A stretch of DNA of 41,606 bases from Oxalobacteraceae bacterium (GTDB lineage Bacteria; Pseudomonadota; Gammaproteobacteria; Burkholderiales; Burkholderiaceae_D), in NCBI GenBank assembly GCA_027484285.1, contig JAIXTG010000209.1, positions 1-41,606 of the forward strand. The letters run 5' to 3'. Under the pieces are notes generated by a model. That model searched no databases, had not been told where the DNA came from, and worked only from the letters and a program-made list of their open reading frames with translations. The first letter of the stretch is position 1. Each line of letters opens with the position of its first letter. Below, one piece after another: positions 18,365-27,464 of the stretch. Both the position numbers and the translations under genes were made by a program.

Positions 18365-18907
18365 GTGATCCATTCGATCTTCAACCTCATCATTGACACC
18401 GTCGCAACCATACTTGCGGGACTGCTGCTGTTCCGTTTCTGGATGCAGGCGGTACGCGTCCGGCCACCATTTTCGCTGGGCCAGTTCATTTTCAAGCTGA
18501 CCGACTGGCTGGTGATGCCCTTGCGCCGGCTGCTGCCCGGTACCGGCGGCTACGACTGGGCCAGCCTGGTTGGTGCGGTGCTGGTGATCCTGGCGTCAAT
18601 GGCGATACAGCTGGGTGTGCGATCTGCGTTCGCGATCGAGCCATGGCTGCTGCTGTCCCTGTTGTCGCTGGTGCATGCAATCGCCTACGGCTTCATCGGC
18701 CTGATCATCGTGGAGGTGATATTGAGTTGGGTGAATCCGCACGCGCCGATTGCGCCGACCGTGCGTGCGTTGTGTGAGCCGGTGCTCCGCCCGTTCCGAC
18801 GCATACTGCCGGCCATCGCCGGCATCGACCTGTCACCTATCCTGGCCTTCCTTGCCCTTCGGATCTTGGTGTTCGTCGCTGAAACTCTGGTCTACAGCGC
18901 GTACTGA
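18365..18907 (+). CDS. YggT-family membrane protein
   Basis: A 180-residue integral membrane protein with the two-fold repeat of the YggT family: four hydrophobic segments at roughly residues 7-26, 65-85, 95-120 and 155-177, and the repeated pattern PLRRLLP (first half) and PFRRILP (second half), each near a Trp/Asn-rich loop such as LSWVNPHAP. YggT proteins are linked to osmotic stress and, in some bacteria, to cell division or cofactor-free membrane functions; the precise role is not settled. The start is a GTG at 18365, 24 bases after a terminator, so it should have its own promoter or depend on read-through. The neighbour on the right is convergent. Confidence 0.88.
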   Translation: MIHSIFNLIIDTVATILAGLLLFRFWMQAVRVRPPFSLGQFIFKLTDWLVMPLRRLLPGTGGYDWASLVGAVLVILASMAIQLGVRSAFAIEPWLLLSLLSLVHAIAYGFIGLIIVEVILSWVNPHAPIAPTVRALCEPVLRPFRRILPAIAGIDLSPILAFLALRILVFVAETLVYSAY

Positions 18908-18933
18908 ATTCCCGCTGACGGGCCTGCCCCGAA

Positions 18934-19866
18934 TCAGAAGCGGTAGCCGAAGGCCTGCTGGAAGCGCTGCTCGATCTCGTCCAGCGAAGGCGCATGGTTC
19001 TGGCCACCCTGGCTTTCGATTTTGATTGCGCCCATGAGCGAGGCGAGGCGTCCGATGGTCATCCAGTCCATCTCGCGCGTCAGCCCGAACAGCATGCCTG
19101 CGCGGAATGCGTCGCCACAGCCGGTCGGGTCGACGACCTGATTGACCTTAACTACCGGAATGTCGAGCTTGCCGTCCGCAGTAAAGATTTCGGCTCCCTG
19201 TTCGCCGCGGGTGACCACCAGCGCGGACACCCGGTCCGAGATTTCCTGCAGGCTCAGGCCGGTACGTTCGGTCAGCAGTTCTGCTTCGTAATCGTTGACT
19301 GCAACGTAAGTCGCCATGTCGATGAACTGGGTCAGCTCGGCGCCGCTGAACATCGGGAGGCCCTGGCCCGGATCGAAGATGAACGGGATGCCCAGCGCAG
19401 CGCAGTCGCGCGCATGTTCAATCATGCCGTCGCGGCCATCCGGCGCGATGATGGCCAGCTTGACCTCGCCGGCCTCCTTGACCTTGTTGTGATGCGAGCT
19501 GGACATCGCGCCCGGGTGGAAGGCGGTGATCTGGTTGTTGTCGGCATCGGTCGTGATGAAAGCCTGCGCGGTGTACGCGTCTTCGTACGAGCGGATGCAG
19601 CGGGTGCTGATGCCCTGCGCCTGCAGCCGCTCCACGTAGGGCGCGCCGTCCTGGCCGAGCGTCGCCATGATCAGGGGGTCGCCGCCCAGCAGCTTCAGGT
19701 TGTAGGCGATGTTGCCCGCGCAGCCGCCATATTCGCGCCGGATGCCCGGCACCAGAAAGGCGACATTGATCTTGTGCAGCTGGTCCGCCAGCAGCGCTTC
19801 GGAAAAGCGGCCGTGGAAAGACATGATGGTGTCGAATGCGAGCGAGCCGCAGATTAGGGAAGTCAT
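18934..19866 (-). CDS. PfkB-family carbohydrate/nucleoside kinase
   Basis: A 310-residue kinase of the ribokinase/PfkB fold. The N-terminal part has the GG-x-AGN substrate motif (47-52, YGGCAGNIAYNL), and the C-terminal signature DPTGCGDAF with catalytic Asp252 and the anion hole GCGD at 249-252. Substrate cannot be read from sequence; close homologues in betaproteobacteria are annotated as adenosine kinase or generic sugar kinase, and the GG-CAGN motif and length fit an adenosine-kinase-like group. It is the last gene of the leftward cluster running from the unknown protein at 25353 through accBC and prmA; 12 bases separate it from the DUF3426 gene. Confidence 0.9.
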   Translation of the reverse strand: MTSLICGSLAFDTIMSFHGRFSEALLADQLHKINVAFLVPGIRREYGGCAGNIAYNLKLLGGDPLIMATLGQDGAPYVERLQAQGISTRCIRSYEDAYTAQAFITTDADNNQITAFHPGAMSSSHHNKVKEAGEVKLAIIAPDGRDGMIEHARDCAALGIPFIFDPGQGLPMFSGAELTQFIDMATYVAVNDYEAELLTERTGLSLQEISDRVSALVVTRGEQGAEIFTADGKLDIPVVKVNQVVDPTGCGDAFRAGMLFGLTREMDWMTIGRLASLMGAIKIESQGGQNHAPSLDEIEQRFQQAFGYRF

Positions 19867-19878
19867 CGGATGGGCGGG

Positions 19879-20820
19879 TCAGTGATGGAAAATGGTGATC
19901 TCGAAGCCGGCCGGCGGCTCGCCGGACAGTTCAAATGGAAGGCGGATCTCGCGCTCCGAGCGCGACGGCATGCCGGACTGGATTTCATCCGGTTTTGCAT
20001 ACTGGTTCGGCAGGAAGGCGCGCCGGACCAGCAGTCCACCTTCGGCATTTTTGAGTTGTAGGTCGATCGACGGCCACGCCTGAACAGTGTCGCCCTGGTT
20101 ACGCAGCAGTACCACCAGCATGTAGCGTCCTGCTTCGGCGCTAATCGCATCCAGCTGGCTTGAGGCCAGCGACAGCCGATCGATTTCCATTGGCAACCGG
20201 ATCCTGCAGTCGAGCTGCTTGCAGGCCGCTCGCAGGTACGGGGCAATCTGCGGCGAGCGTGCCGCGATGTCATGACGGAAGTAGTACACCAGCTGGGCGG
20301 CCAGTGCGAGCAGCAGCAGCGGGATGGCGAACCACAACAGCACCTTCCACGCGCGGGCATGGCGACGGCGCTGCCGTCCCTGCTGCACGAACGCCGGTTC
20401 CCCATCGGGCGATGGCCGGGGGCCGGGCTGTCCGTTGAGGCTGCTTTCTTCTTCGTCCTCGTCGGGGCCAAACTCGGATTGCGGCGTTGCCGGCGGTTCA
20501 GTCCATGGCTTGCTCTGCAGGTCGGCAATGGCGCGCGAGAGTGCGTCCAGTTCTTCCTGCATGGTTGATTGCGACGCCGTCGCCGGCGCGCCGCCCCCGG
20601 GGCCGAAGTCGAGCAGCGTCATCCGGTCCGACAAGTCTTCTCGCACCGGGGCCGGCAGGGCCGGTTCGTCTCCGTCGCGGTATTCGAATACGGTATCGAT
20701 GCCGTTGAAAATTTCGCGGCAGGCGCCGCAGCGCACCTTGCCCGCCCGCAGTTCAAGCTGCGCCATCGTGACCCGGAAGCGGGTCTGGCAGTGCGGGCAG
20801 CAGGTGGCGAGCTGTTCCAT
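19879..20820 (-). CDS. zinc-ribbon and DUF3426 membrane protein
   Basis: A 313-residue protein with three parts. Residues 1-40 form an MJ0042-type zinc ribbon with Cys8, Cys11, Cys31 and Cys34. Residues 45-157 are an acidic, Pro/Ser-rich linker. One membrane segment at about 160-182 leads to a periplasmic DUF3426 domain up to the end. The function is unknown; the family occurs next to prmA and accC in many betaproteobacteria, as here. The ATG lies a single base after the prmA stop (TGACATG), so it is coupled to prmA. The open frame runs upstream to 20976, but the zinc ribbon begins directly after the ATG at 20820, which fixes the start. Confidence 0.88.
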   Translation of the reverse strand: MEQLATCCPHCQTRFRVTMAQLELRAGKVRCGACREIFNGIDTVFEYRDGDEPALPAPVREDLSDRMTLLDFGPGGGAPATASQSTMQEELDALSRAIADLQSKPWTEPPATPQSEFGPDEDEEESSLNGQPGPRPSPDGEPAFVQQGRQRRRHARAWKVLLWFAIPLLLLALAAQLVYYFRHDIAARSPQIAPYLRAACKQLDCRIRLPMEIDRLSLASSQLDAISAEAGRYMLVVLLRNQGDTVQAWPSIDLQLKNAEGGLLVRRAFLPNQYAKPDEIQSGMPSRSEREIRLPFELSGEPPAGFEITIFHH

Positions 20821-20821
20821 G

Positions 20822-21730
20822 TCAGGCACCCAGCCTGCCAGCGAGCGCGACCCAGCCGTCGCGCTCGGCCCAGACCGACAGCCGGATGCGCGGCGCATAG
20901 GCGGCAATGACCTCGTCTGCCTGGCGTGCCAGCACGCCGGACAGTACCAGCGCGCCGCCATCGGCGACCCGGCCACAAAGCATGGGCGCCATCAGTTTCA
21001 GGGGGCCGGAAAGAATGTTGGCGACCACGGTGTCATAGCGGGTGGAAGCCCGTTCGCTGCCGAAGGCCTCGGGCAGGAACCAGTTGATATCGGCGCACTG
21101 GTTGCGCTCGCCATTGTCGCGTGCTGCGACGATGGCCTGCGGGTCGATATCGACGCCCTCGACCGGCAGCGCGCCGAGCTTGCGACCGAGCATCGCGAGA
21201 ATGCCCGAGCCGCAGCCATAGTCCAGCAGCGAGCCGCCCGGTTTCACGTTCTGTTCCAGCCATTCCATGCACAGCCGGGTGGTCGGATGGCTGCCGGTGC
21301 CGAAGGCCAGGCCAGGGTCGAGCTCCAGCACCAGCGCGTCCGGTTCGGGCGCGTCATGCCAGCTGGGTACGACCCAGATCCGCTGGCCGATGTGGATGGG
21401 ATCGAACTGCGACTGCGTCACGCGCACCCAGTCCTGCTCTGCCACGCCGCGCACGGTGAATGGCAGGTCCGGCAGTTCGCAGGCTGCGCAGGCCTCGTGC
21501 ACCAGTGCAGCGGGATCGATGTCCGTGGCCGTCAGTGCCACCACGCGGCTGCGCTCCCATGCCTGTTGCTCGGGCTCCATCCCCGGCTCCCCGAACAGGG
21601 GGCGCTCGGCGTCAGTGCCTTCGTCTGCATCCTCGACCGACACCGACAGTGCACCGGCCTCCATCAGCGCATCCGACATCAGCTCGGCCTGCGCGCAGGG
21701 CACTTCGATGACGATTTCGGTCCAGCTCAT
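20822..21730 (-). CDS. prmA: ribosomal protein L11 methyltransferase
   Basis: Trimethylates lysines and the N-terminus of ribosomal protein L11 using S-adenosylmethionine. The 302-residue protein has the small N-terminal substrate-recognition domain (1 to about 85), then the linker and a class I methyltransferase fold with FGTGSHPTT, the SAM motif [12 protein letters not shown], acidic residue in VDIDPQA, and NILSGPL at the catalytic motif IV. All are typical of PrmA. It overlaps accC by 4 bases (ATGA), a conserved accBC-prmA arrangement, and the DUF3426 gene begins one base after it. Confidence 0.95.
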   Translation of the reverse strand: MSWTEIVIEVPCAQAELMSDALMEAGALSVSVEDADEGTDAERPLFGEPGMEPEQQAWERSRVVALTATDIDPAALVHEACAACELPDLPFTVRGVAEQDWVRVTQSQFDPIHIGQRIWVVPSWHDAPEPDALVLELDPGLAFGTGSHPTTRLCMEWLEQNVKPGGSLLDYGCGSGILAMLGRKLGALPVEGVDIDPQAIVAARDNGERNQCADINWFLPEAFGSERASTRYDTVVANILSGPLKLMAPMLCGRVADGGALVLSGVLARQADEVIAAYAPRIRLSVWAERDGWVALAGRLGA

Positions 21731-23082
21731 TCTGCCAGCTTCTTTTTCGCGAGCTTCTGCTCGAGATAGTGGATGTTGGTGCCGCCCTCGGCAAAGCGAG
21801 TGTCGACCATCAGTTCGCGATGCAGCGGGATATTGGTCTGTATGCCTTCGACCACCATTTCCGACAGCGCGATCTGCATCCGGCTGATTGCCTGCTCGCG
21901 GGTCGCGCCGTAGGCGATCACCTTGCCCACCATCGAGTCATAGTTCGGCGGCACGTAATAGCCTGCATAGGCATGCGAATCGACCCGGATGCCGGGGCCG
22001 CCCGGCGCATGCCAGGCCTGGATCCGACCCGGTGACGGGGTGAACTTGAACGGATCTTCGGCATTGATCCGGCATTCGATGGCGTGGCCCTTGAGCACGA
22101 TATCGCGCTGCTTGAAGCGCAGGCGCTCGCCGGCCGCGATGCGAATCTGCTCCTGCACGAGGTCGACGCCGGTAATCATTTCGGTGACCGGATGCTCGAC
22201 CTGGATGCGCGTGTTCATTTCAATGAAATAGAACTCGCCATTTTCGTAGAGGAATTCGAAAGTGCCCGCGCCACGGTAGCCGATCTTGCGGCAAGCTTCG
22301 GCACAGCGGTCGCCGATCTTCTCGATCAGCTTGCGCGGAATGCCGGGAGCCGGCGCTTCCTCGATCACTTTCTGGTGCCTGCGCTGCATCGAGCAGTCAC
22401 GCTCGCCGAGCCAGATGGCATTCTTGAATTCGTCGGCCAGCACCTGGATTTCCACGTGGCGCGGATTCTCCAGATACTTTTCCATGTAGACCTCGGGATT
22501 GCCGAACGCGGCACCGGCCTCGGTCTTGGTCATGGTGACGGCGTTCAGCAGGGCGGCCTCGGTATGGACCACGCGCATGCCGCGCCCGCCGCCGCCGCCC
22601 GCCGCCTTGATGATGACCGGGTAGCCGATGCGGCGTGCCGTCTGCACGATGACTTTCGGATCATCCGGCAGCGCGCCTTCCGAGCCGGGCACGCAGGGCA
22701 CGCCGGCCTTGATCATTGCCTGCTTGGCCGAGACTTTGTCACCCATCATCCGGATCGAATCCGAGCGCGGCCCGATGAAGACGAAGCCCGATTGCTCGAC
22801 GCGCTCGGCGAAGTCCGCATTCTCGGACAGGAAGCCATAGCCGGGGTGGATTGCTTCCGCATCGGTGACTTCGGCGGCGCTGATAATGGCGGGCATCGAC
22901 AGGTAACTCTGGGCCGATGGTGCCGGGCCGATGCAGACCGACTCGTCAGCCAGCTTCACATACTTCGCTTCGCGGTCGGCTTCCGAATGGACGACGACGG
23001 TCTTGATGCCCATTTCGCGGCACGCGCGCTGAATGCGCAGCGCGATTTCGCCACGGTTGGCAATGAGGATTTTTTCAAACAT
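21727..23082 (-). CDS. accC: acetyl-CoA carboxylase, biotin carboxylase subunit
   Basis: Carboxylates biotin on AccB with ATP and bicarbonate, the first half of malonyl-CoA synthesis. The 451-residue protein begins [17 protein letters not shown]. It has the biotin carboxylase N domain, an ATP-grasp with the glycine-rich loop [12 protein letters not shown], the [14 protein letters not shown] active-site segment, and the C-terminal domain. Length equals the family norm (about 449). The open frame extends seven codons upstream, but homologues start at 23082. It lies 72 bases after accB and overlaps prmA by 4 bases at its end. Confidence 0.97.
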   Translation of the reverse strand: MFEKILIANRGEIALRIQRACREMGIKTVVVHSEADREAKYVKLADESVCIGPAPSAQSYLSMPAIISAAEVTDAEAIHPGYGFLSENADFAERVEQSGFVFIGPRSDSIRMMGDKVSAKQAMIKAGVPCVPGSEGALPDDPKVIVQTARRIGYPVIIKAAGGGGGRGMRVVHTEAALLNAVTMTKTEAGAAFGNPEVYMEKYLENPRHVEIQVLADEFKNAIWLGERDCSMQRRHQKVIEEAPAPGIPRKLIEKIGDRCAEACRKIGYRGAGTFEFLYENGEFYFIEMNTRIQVEHPVTEMITGVDLVQEQIRIAAGERLRFKQRDIVLKGHAIECRINAEDPFKFTPSPGRIQAWHAPGGPGIRVDSHAYAGYYVPPNYDSMVGKVIAYGATREQAISRMQIALSEMVVEGIQTNIPLHRELMVDTRFAEGGTNIHYLEQKLAKKKLAE

Positions 23083-23154
23083 GTTCAGAAGTTTTCTCGA
23101 CATTGGGGGGCGTCATTTGACCGGCCTTGCGGCCGGCAGCAGCGACTGCGCCCC

Positions 23155-23625
23155 TCAGCCGATGATGAACAGGGGCTGGCCGTATTCCACCGGCTGGCCG
23201 TTCTCGACAAGGATCTGCTTGATCGTGCCGCTGGCATCGGCATCAATTTCGTTCAGCAGCTTCATGGCCTCGATGATGCACAGGGTGTCGCCTTCCTTCA
23301 CGCTCGAGCCGATGTCGATGAACGGGGCCGCGCCCGGGGCGGACGAGCGGTAGAAGGTACCAACCATCGGCGACTTCACGACATGACCAGCCGGCACTTC
23401 CGGTGCCGGTGCCGGGGCTGCCGGCGCTGCGGCTGCCGGTGCAGCGGCCGGTGCCGGCGCAGCGACTGATTGCGCTCCTGCCGGCATCATCACGACCTGG
23501 CTCTGTGCAGAAGGTGCAGCAGTTTTGACGATGCGGACCTTGCTTTCGCCTTCGGTGACTTCCAGTTCCGAGATGTCGGATTCGGCCACAAGGTCGATCA
23601 GGGTCTTCAGTTTTCTTAGATCCAT
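23155..23625 (-). CDS. accB: biotin carboxyl carrier protein of acetyl-CoA carboxylase
   Basis: Carries the biotin that is carboxylated by AccC and unloaded by AccAD. The 156-residue protein has an N-terminal segment [13 protein letters not shown], an Ala/Pro-rich flexible linker at about residues 54-76, and the biotinyl domain with EAMKL, in which Lys122 is the biotinylation site. The thumb region [12 protein letters not shown] is present. The low-complexity linker makes this DNA stretch appear repetitive. It is upstream of accC in the same direction, the standard accBC operon, and 86 bases downstream of aroQ. Confidence 0.96.
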   Translation of the reverse strand: MDLRKLKTLIDLVAESDISELEVTEGESKVRIVKTAAPSAQSQVVMMPAGAQSVAAPAPAAAPAAAAPAAPAPAPEVPAGHVVKSPMVGTFYRSSAPGAAPFIDIGSSVKEGDTLCIIEAMKLLNEIDADASGTIKQILVENGQPVEYGQPLFIIG

Positions 23626-23711
23626 GGGGGTTTGCCTGCAAGGTTAATAAATTCCGGCGCTGCCTGGTTCTCTATATAGAGTGGCAGGTGCCGGATAGTG
23701 GCGGGTAAGGC

Positions 23712-24149
23712 CTACAACTTTTTCAGCGCGAAATCGATCGCATGGCGGTAGCCATCGATGCCGAATCCGCAAATTACGCCGGCCGCCAAGTCCGACAGAT
23801 AGGAGTGGTGGCGGAAGCTTTCCCGGCGGTGGATGTTCGAGATATGTACTTCGACAAACGGGATGGCCACTCCCGCCAGCGCATCACGCAGCGCAACGCT
23901 GGTATGAGTCAGGCCGCCCGGATTGATCACGATCGCGTGGACGCCATCTTCGCGAGCCGCATGAATACGGTCAATCAGCTGGCCTTCGTGATTGCTCTGG
24001 TAATGCTCCAGCATGGCGCCGGCCGCCTGTGCCTGTGCGGCAGCCTCGTGCTCCACCTCGGCCAGGGTCGTCGAACCGTACACCTGAGGCTCGCGCGAGC
24101 CTAGCAGGTTGAGGTTGGGGCCATTCAGCAGGAGCAGTTTTTTTGCCAT
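23712..24149 (-). CDS. aroQ: 3-dehydroquinate dehydratase, type II
   Basis: Dehydrates 3-dehydroquinate in the shikimate pathway. The 145-residue protein begins [21 protein letters not shown], with the flexible active-site loop and its Arg and Tyr (REPQVYG), [16 protein letters not shown], and [17 protein letters not shown], which holds the catalytic His. It is the dodecameric type II, unrelated to AroD. Start choice: ATG at 24149 matches family length; an in-frame ATG at 24182 would add 11 residues and neither has a strong ribosome-binding site. It lies upstream of accB in the same cluster, a frequent pairing. AroE at 30375 acts in the next step of the same pathway. Confidence 0.94.
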   Translation of the reverse strand: MAKKLLLLNGPNLNLLGSREPQVYGSTTLAEVEHEAAAQAQAAGAMLEHYQSNHEGQLIDRIHAAREDGVHAIVINPGGLTHTSVALRDALAGVAIPFVEVHISNIHRRESFRHHSYLSDLAAGVICGFGIDGYRHAIDFALKKL

Positions 24150-24229
24150 CGAAAGGCCGGGGTTTGACGAAGAAGCGGCCATTTTGCTGCAACATGCTGA
24201 TGAATGGCAAGCGGAAACGCTTATTTTGC

Positions 24230-24757
24230 CTATAACGACGACAGATCGGCGCGTACTTTTGCCAAATCGAGGCGTCCCACATAGGTCTGGCGCACGCGTC
24301 CGTCCTGGCCGATCAGCACGGTAAATGGCAAGCCGCCGGCCTGATTGCCGAACTGCCGGGACAGCTCTGTGCCCTCCATTCCACCCACCAGCAGTGGATA
24401 AGTAATTTGGTGCTTTTCGGCAAATTGACGGATGTTGGAGGGGGAATCAATGCCAATGCCGAGTACTTGTACGCCAGTCGCTCCAAGATCGTTTTGCAAC
24501 GCGACCAGTTCCGGCATCTCGTCAACACACGGCGGACACCAGGTTGCCCAAAAGTTAACCACTAGTGTCTTGCCTTGCCACGAGGACAGGGGCTGGGTTT
24601 TGCCGGAGGCATCAGGCAGCCGAAGCTGCATCAGAGCGCCAACCGCCGTATCGGCCGGCGGTGCCGGTTCAAAGCGTTTCGTGCCGACATAAATGCCGAT
24701 CGCTGCAAAAAGCAGGGCGATGAATAAAAAGCTCAGGGTTTTCCTGGTAATGGTCAT
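24230..24757 (-). CDS. TlpA/ResA-type membrane-anchored thioredoxin
   Basis: A 175-residue thiol-disulfide oxidoreductase. One N-terminal membrane anchor at about residues 8-25 places the thioredoxin fold in the periplasm. The redox site is WCPPC with Cys74 and Cys77, the sequence typical of TlpA/ResA proteins that reduce apocytochrome c or other periplasmic thiols. The cis-Pro region is [10 protein letters not shown] near residue 145. The gene overlaps the upstream unknown gene by 4 bases (ATGA) and is followed after 80 bases by aroQ. Partner proteins are not evident from the neighbours. Confidence 0.92.
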   Translation of the reverse strand: MTITRKTLSFLFIALLFAAIGIYVGTKRFEPAPPADTAVGALMQLRLPDASGKTQPLSSWQGKTLVVNFWATWCPPCVDEMPELVALQNDLGATGVQVLGIGIDSPSNIRQFAEKHQITYPLLVGGMEGTELSRQFGNQAGGLPFTVLIGQDGRVRQTYVGRLDLAKVRADLSSL

Positions 24758-25353
24758 TTTTCTTGTTCAATTAATGCCCGCACCGCCTGAAGGTCGGCGC
24801 GTTCGACACGCTTCGGCCCGCCCCCCCGCAGATCATCCCGGTCATACAGGATCAGGTGAACTGCTTCCTGCTTCCACATGAAGGACAGGGTTTCGGCCAA
24901 ACGATCCGGATGCCTGAAGTGTGCAGACTCGGATACTTCGTAATCGATATTCGCGTTTAGTAAGAAGACTGCAACATCCTTGCTGTTGTCGGCAAATAAC
25001 TGCAGGTAAATGTCGGAATGCTCGCCGGCAGTGCCATTCAGGACAGCGCCCGTCAGGTAAGGGGAGAAATCCGCCAGTTTTTCCATCAGTTCCAGCGCAA
25101 GCCGGCGCAAGTGTAGCAAGCGTTCCACCTGGGCGTCGCCGAAGAACAGCGCCTGGTACTCCCGCACCTCGGCCTCGATCTGCGCATTGTCGGGCAGGAT
25201 GTCACCGCGCACTTTCTGGTTGCCCAGGATGAGTTTCGCGGCCTTGCGCTTGGCGGTGCCGTAATCGGCGCCGTCTTCCGCGATCATTCGGGCAGCTGCT
25301 GCGGCGATTTCGGCGCGCAGCAATTCTGCATCGCTGGGGTAGTTAATCGACAT
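24754..25353 (-). CDS. conserved protein of unknown function, nucleotidyltransferase-like
   Basis: A 199-residue soluble protein (207 or so if the upstream ATG at 25380 is used). I do not recognise a characterised family. The N-terminal half is helical and charged (SDAELLRAEIAAAAARMIAED, KRKAAKLILG). The middle has YLTGAVLNGTAGEHSDIYLQLF, which resembles the G-[GS]-x9-D-x-[DE] core of minimal nucleotidyltransferases, with weak match at the acidic pair. The end contains HLILYDRDDLRGG. It is the first gene of the leftward cluster, overlapping the TlpA-like gene by 4 bases and divergent from mpl. Assignment of enzyme activity would be guesswork. Confidence 0.8.
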   Translation of the reverse strand: MSINYPSDAELLRAEIAAAAARMIAEDGADYGTAKRKAAKLILGNQKVRGDILPDNAQIEAEVREYQALFFGDAQVERLLHLRRLALELMEKLADFSPYLTGAVLNGTAGEHSDIYLQLFADNSKDVAVFLLNANIDYEVSESAHFRHPDRLAETLSFMWKQEAVHLILYDRDDLRGGGPKRVERADLQAVRALIEQEK

Positions 25354-25505
25354 GGCAGGCGAATAGAAAAGGGTCAACACAGCGGGCGGCTGCGGCGATC
25401 AGCAGGCGAAGATAGGCGGCAATCCGGCGATTGGTCGGCATGGCCTCGGGTAAAATTCGGCTCTTGCCCGCGCATTTGCGCGACCATCACCGACCCCCAG
25501 ATTAT

Positions 25506-26888
25506 ATGCACATCCACATCCTCGGCATCTGCGGCACTTTCATGGGCGGCCTAGCCGTGCTTGCCAAAGAGGCAGGGCACAAGGTCACCGGCTGCGATGC
25601 CAATGTCTATCCGCCGATGAGCACGCAATTGCGTGCACAGGGCATCGAGCTGATCGAGGGGTTCGGGACCGAGCAGCTCGCACTGCAGCCCGACCTCTAC
25701 GTGATCGGCAATGTCGTATCGCGCGGCAATCCGCTCATGGAAGCCATCATGGATCGCGGCCTGCCTTACGTATCCGGCCCGCAGTGGATAGGCGAGCACA
25801 TCCTGTCCGGCAAATGGGTGCTCGCCGTTGCAGGAACCCACGGCAAAACGACCACTTCCTCGATGCTGGCCTGGATTCTCGAGGATGCCGGATACCAGCC
25901 CGGCTTCCTGATTGGCGGCGTGCCGATGAACTTCGGCATCTCTGCGCGCATCGGCGGCGCGGACGGCCAGGGCGCTTCCTTCTTCGTCATCGAGGCCGAT
26001 GAGTACGACACTGCTTTCTTCGACAAGCGCAGCAAGTTCGTCCACTACCGGCCGCGAACTGCCATCCTCAACAACCTCGAATACGACCACGCCGACATCT
26101 TCCCCGACCTCGGTGCGATCGAAACCCAGTTCCATCACCTCGTGCGCACCGTGCCTTCGCTTGGCCGGCTGGTGGTCAATGCGCGCGAGGAAGCTTTGCA
26201 GCGGGTGATCCGGCGCGGCTGCTGGAGCGAACTCGAGTGGTTTGCCGGCGAGGCGGGCTGGAGCATGGCCGAGCATCCGGACGGCAGCTTCGATGTGCGC
26301 TTCGGCGACGAATGCGTCGGTACCGTGCGCTGGTCCCTCACAGGAGAGCACAATCGCTGGAATGCGGTTGCCGCAATCGCTGCTGCGCGTCATGTCGGTG
26401 TCACGCCGCAGCAGGCCATCGCGTCGCTGGCGGCCTTCGAGAATGTTAAGCGCCGGATGGAGACGCGCGGCATCGTCAATGGCATTGCCGTGATCGATGA
26501 TTTCGCCCATCACCCGACGGCGATCGCGACCACCGTCGCAGGCCTGCGCGGCAAAGTGGGCTCGTCGCGCATTCTGGCGGTTCTGGAACCACGCTCGAAC
26601 ACCATGAAACTGGGCACGATGAAAGACGCTCTGCCCGGCAGCCTGTCCGAGGCCGACCTGATATTTGGTTACGGCGCGAAAGGCGAGGGCAAGGATGCGC
26701 TGGGATGGGACCTCGGCGCTGCGCTGGCACCGCTGGGCAACAAGGCGCAGGCCTTCGATGATCTGCCGGAATTGGTGCAGGCAGTTGCGGCGGCGGCCCG
26801 GCCCGGCGACTCCGTGCTGGTCATGAGCAATGGCGGTTTCGGCGGCGTGCACCAGAAGCTGCTCGACGCCCTCGCGGCCCGCCAGTAA
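25506..26888 (+). CDS. mpl: UDP-MurNAc:L-Ala-gamma-D-Glu-meso-DAP ligase
   Basis: Recycles cell wall tripeptide by joining it to UDP-N-acetylmuramic acid. The 460-residue Mur-ligase protein has the N-terminal nucleotide-binding domain GICGTFMGGLA (8-17), the central ATP site AGTHGKTTT (109-117), EADEYDTAFFDKRSKF, and a C-terminal domain. Family length is about 450-460. The frame is open from 25431, but ATG at 25506 directly precedes the conserved HIHILGICGT. A candidate -10 element TAAAAT lies at 25451-25456. AmpD at 12023 releases the tripeptide that this enzyme uses, so both halves of the recycling pathway lie in this window. The stop is followed without a gap by the next start. Confidence 0.95.
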   Translation: MHIHILGICGTFMGGLAVLAKEAGHKVTGCDANVYPPMSTQLRAQGIELIEGFGTEQLALQPDLYVIGNVVSRGNPLMEAIMDRGLPYVSGPQWIGEHILSGKWVLAVAGTHGKTTTSSMLAWILEDAGYQPGFLIGGVPMNFGISARIGGADGQGASFFVIEADEYDTAFFDKRSKFVHYRPRTAILNNLEYDHADIFPDLGAIETQFHHLVRTVPSLGRLVVNAREEALQRVIRRGCWSELEWFAGEAGWSMAEHPDGSFDVRFGDECVGTVRWSLTGEHNRWNAVAAIAAARHVGVTPQQAIASLAAFENVKRRMETRGIVNGIAVIDDFAHHPTAIATTVAGLRGKVGSSRILAVLEPRSNTMKLGTMKDALPGSLSEADLIFGYGAKGEGKDALGWDLGAALAPLGNKAQAFDDLPELVQAVAAAARPGDSVLVMSNGGFGGVHQKLLDALAARQ

Positions 26889-27464
26889 TTGCGCTGCATT
26901 CTTTACCTGCACGGGTTCCGCTCGTCGCCGGCTTCGTTCAAGGCGCGCCGCCTGCAGGCCTTTTTTGCAGGGCGCGGCGAGGAGCAGCGCTTCCTGTGTC
27001 CCCAACTGCCGCCTTCGCCGGCGGCCGCGATTGCACTGCTGCGCGAGATGGTTGCCGGTCGCGGCCATGATCAATTGGCCGTGGTCGGATCGTCGCTCGG
27101 CGGCTTCTATGCAACTGCAGTTGCCGAAGAGACCGGCTGCCGTGCAGTGCTGATCAATCCCGCCGTCTGGCCCGCGCGCGATCTGGCGAAGTATATTGGC
27201 GAGCAGACTGCCTGGCATTCGGAAGATCGATTTTTCTTCCGGCCGGAATACATAGACGAACTCGCGGCACTGACTGTCCCCCGCATCACGCAGCCACAGC
27301 GTTACCTGCTGCTGGCCGCTACCGGTGACGAGGTGCTCGACTGGCGCGAAATGACTGCGCGCTATGCAGGTGCCCACCAGCACGTGATCGAAGGCAGTGA
27401 TCACGGGCTGTCGGATTTTGATGACTACCTCGACGAGGTCGTCGGGTTTTGTGAAGAACAATGA
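26889..27464 (+). CDS. YqiA-type alpha/beta hydrolase esterase
   Basis: A 191-residue small alpha/beta hydrolase. It begins with the strand and oxyanion region ILYLHGFRSSP, has the nucleophile elbow GSSLGG with Ser69, a likely acid in ATGDEVLDW near 145, and a late catalytic His in GSDHGLSDF near 170. This is the YqiA family, with esterase activity on short and long acyl-CoA or esters reported for E. coli YqiA. The start is a TTG at 26889, placed immediately after the mpl stop; no ATG exists in the right place. The stop overlaps the next start by 4 bases. Confidence 0.88.
   Translation: MRCILYLHGFRSSPASFKARRLQAFFAGRGEEQRFLCPQLPPSPAAAIALLREMVAGRGHDQLAVVGSSLGGFYATAVAEETGCRAVLINPAVWPARDLAKYIGEQTAWHSEDRFFFRPEYIDELAALTVPRITQPQRYLLLAATGDEVLDWREMTARYAGAHQHVIEGSDHGLSDFDDYLDEVVGFCEEQ

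Noticed and set aside
20324..23469. Long plus-strand frames opposite DUF3426, prmA and accC
   Set aside because: The minus strand holds complete conserved genes here with normal spacing; the plus frames show no protein features.
23400..23470. Repetitive GC-rich stretch in accB
   Set aside because: It encodes the Ala/Pro-rich linker of the biotin carrier protein, a normal low-complexity segment.
25551..27461. A 636-codon minus-strand frame opposite mpl and the esterase
   Set aside because: It covers two identified genes plus their junction; the translated product has no recognisable motif and the codon pattern is the mirror of the sense genes.
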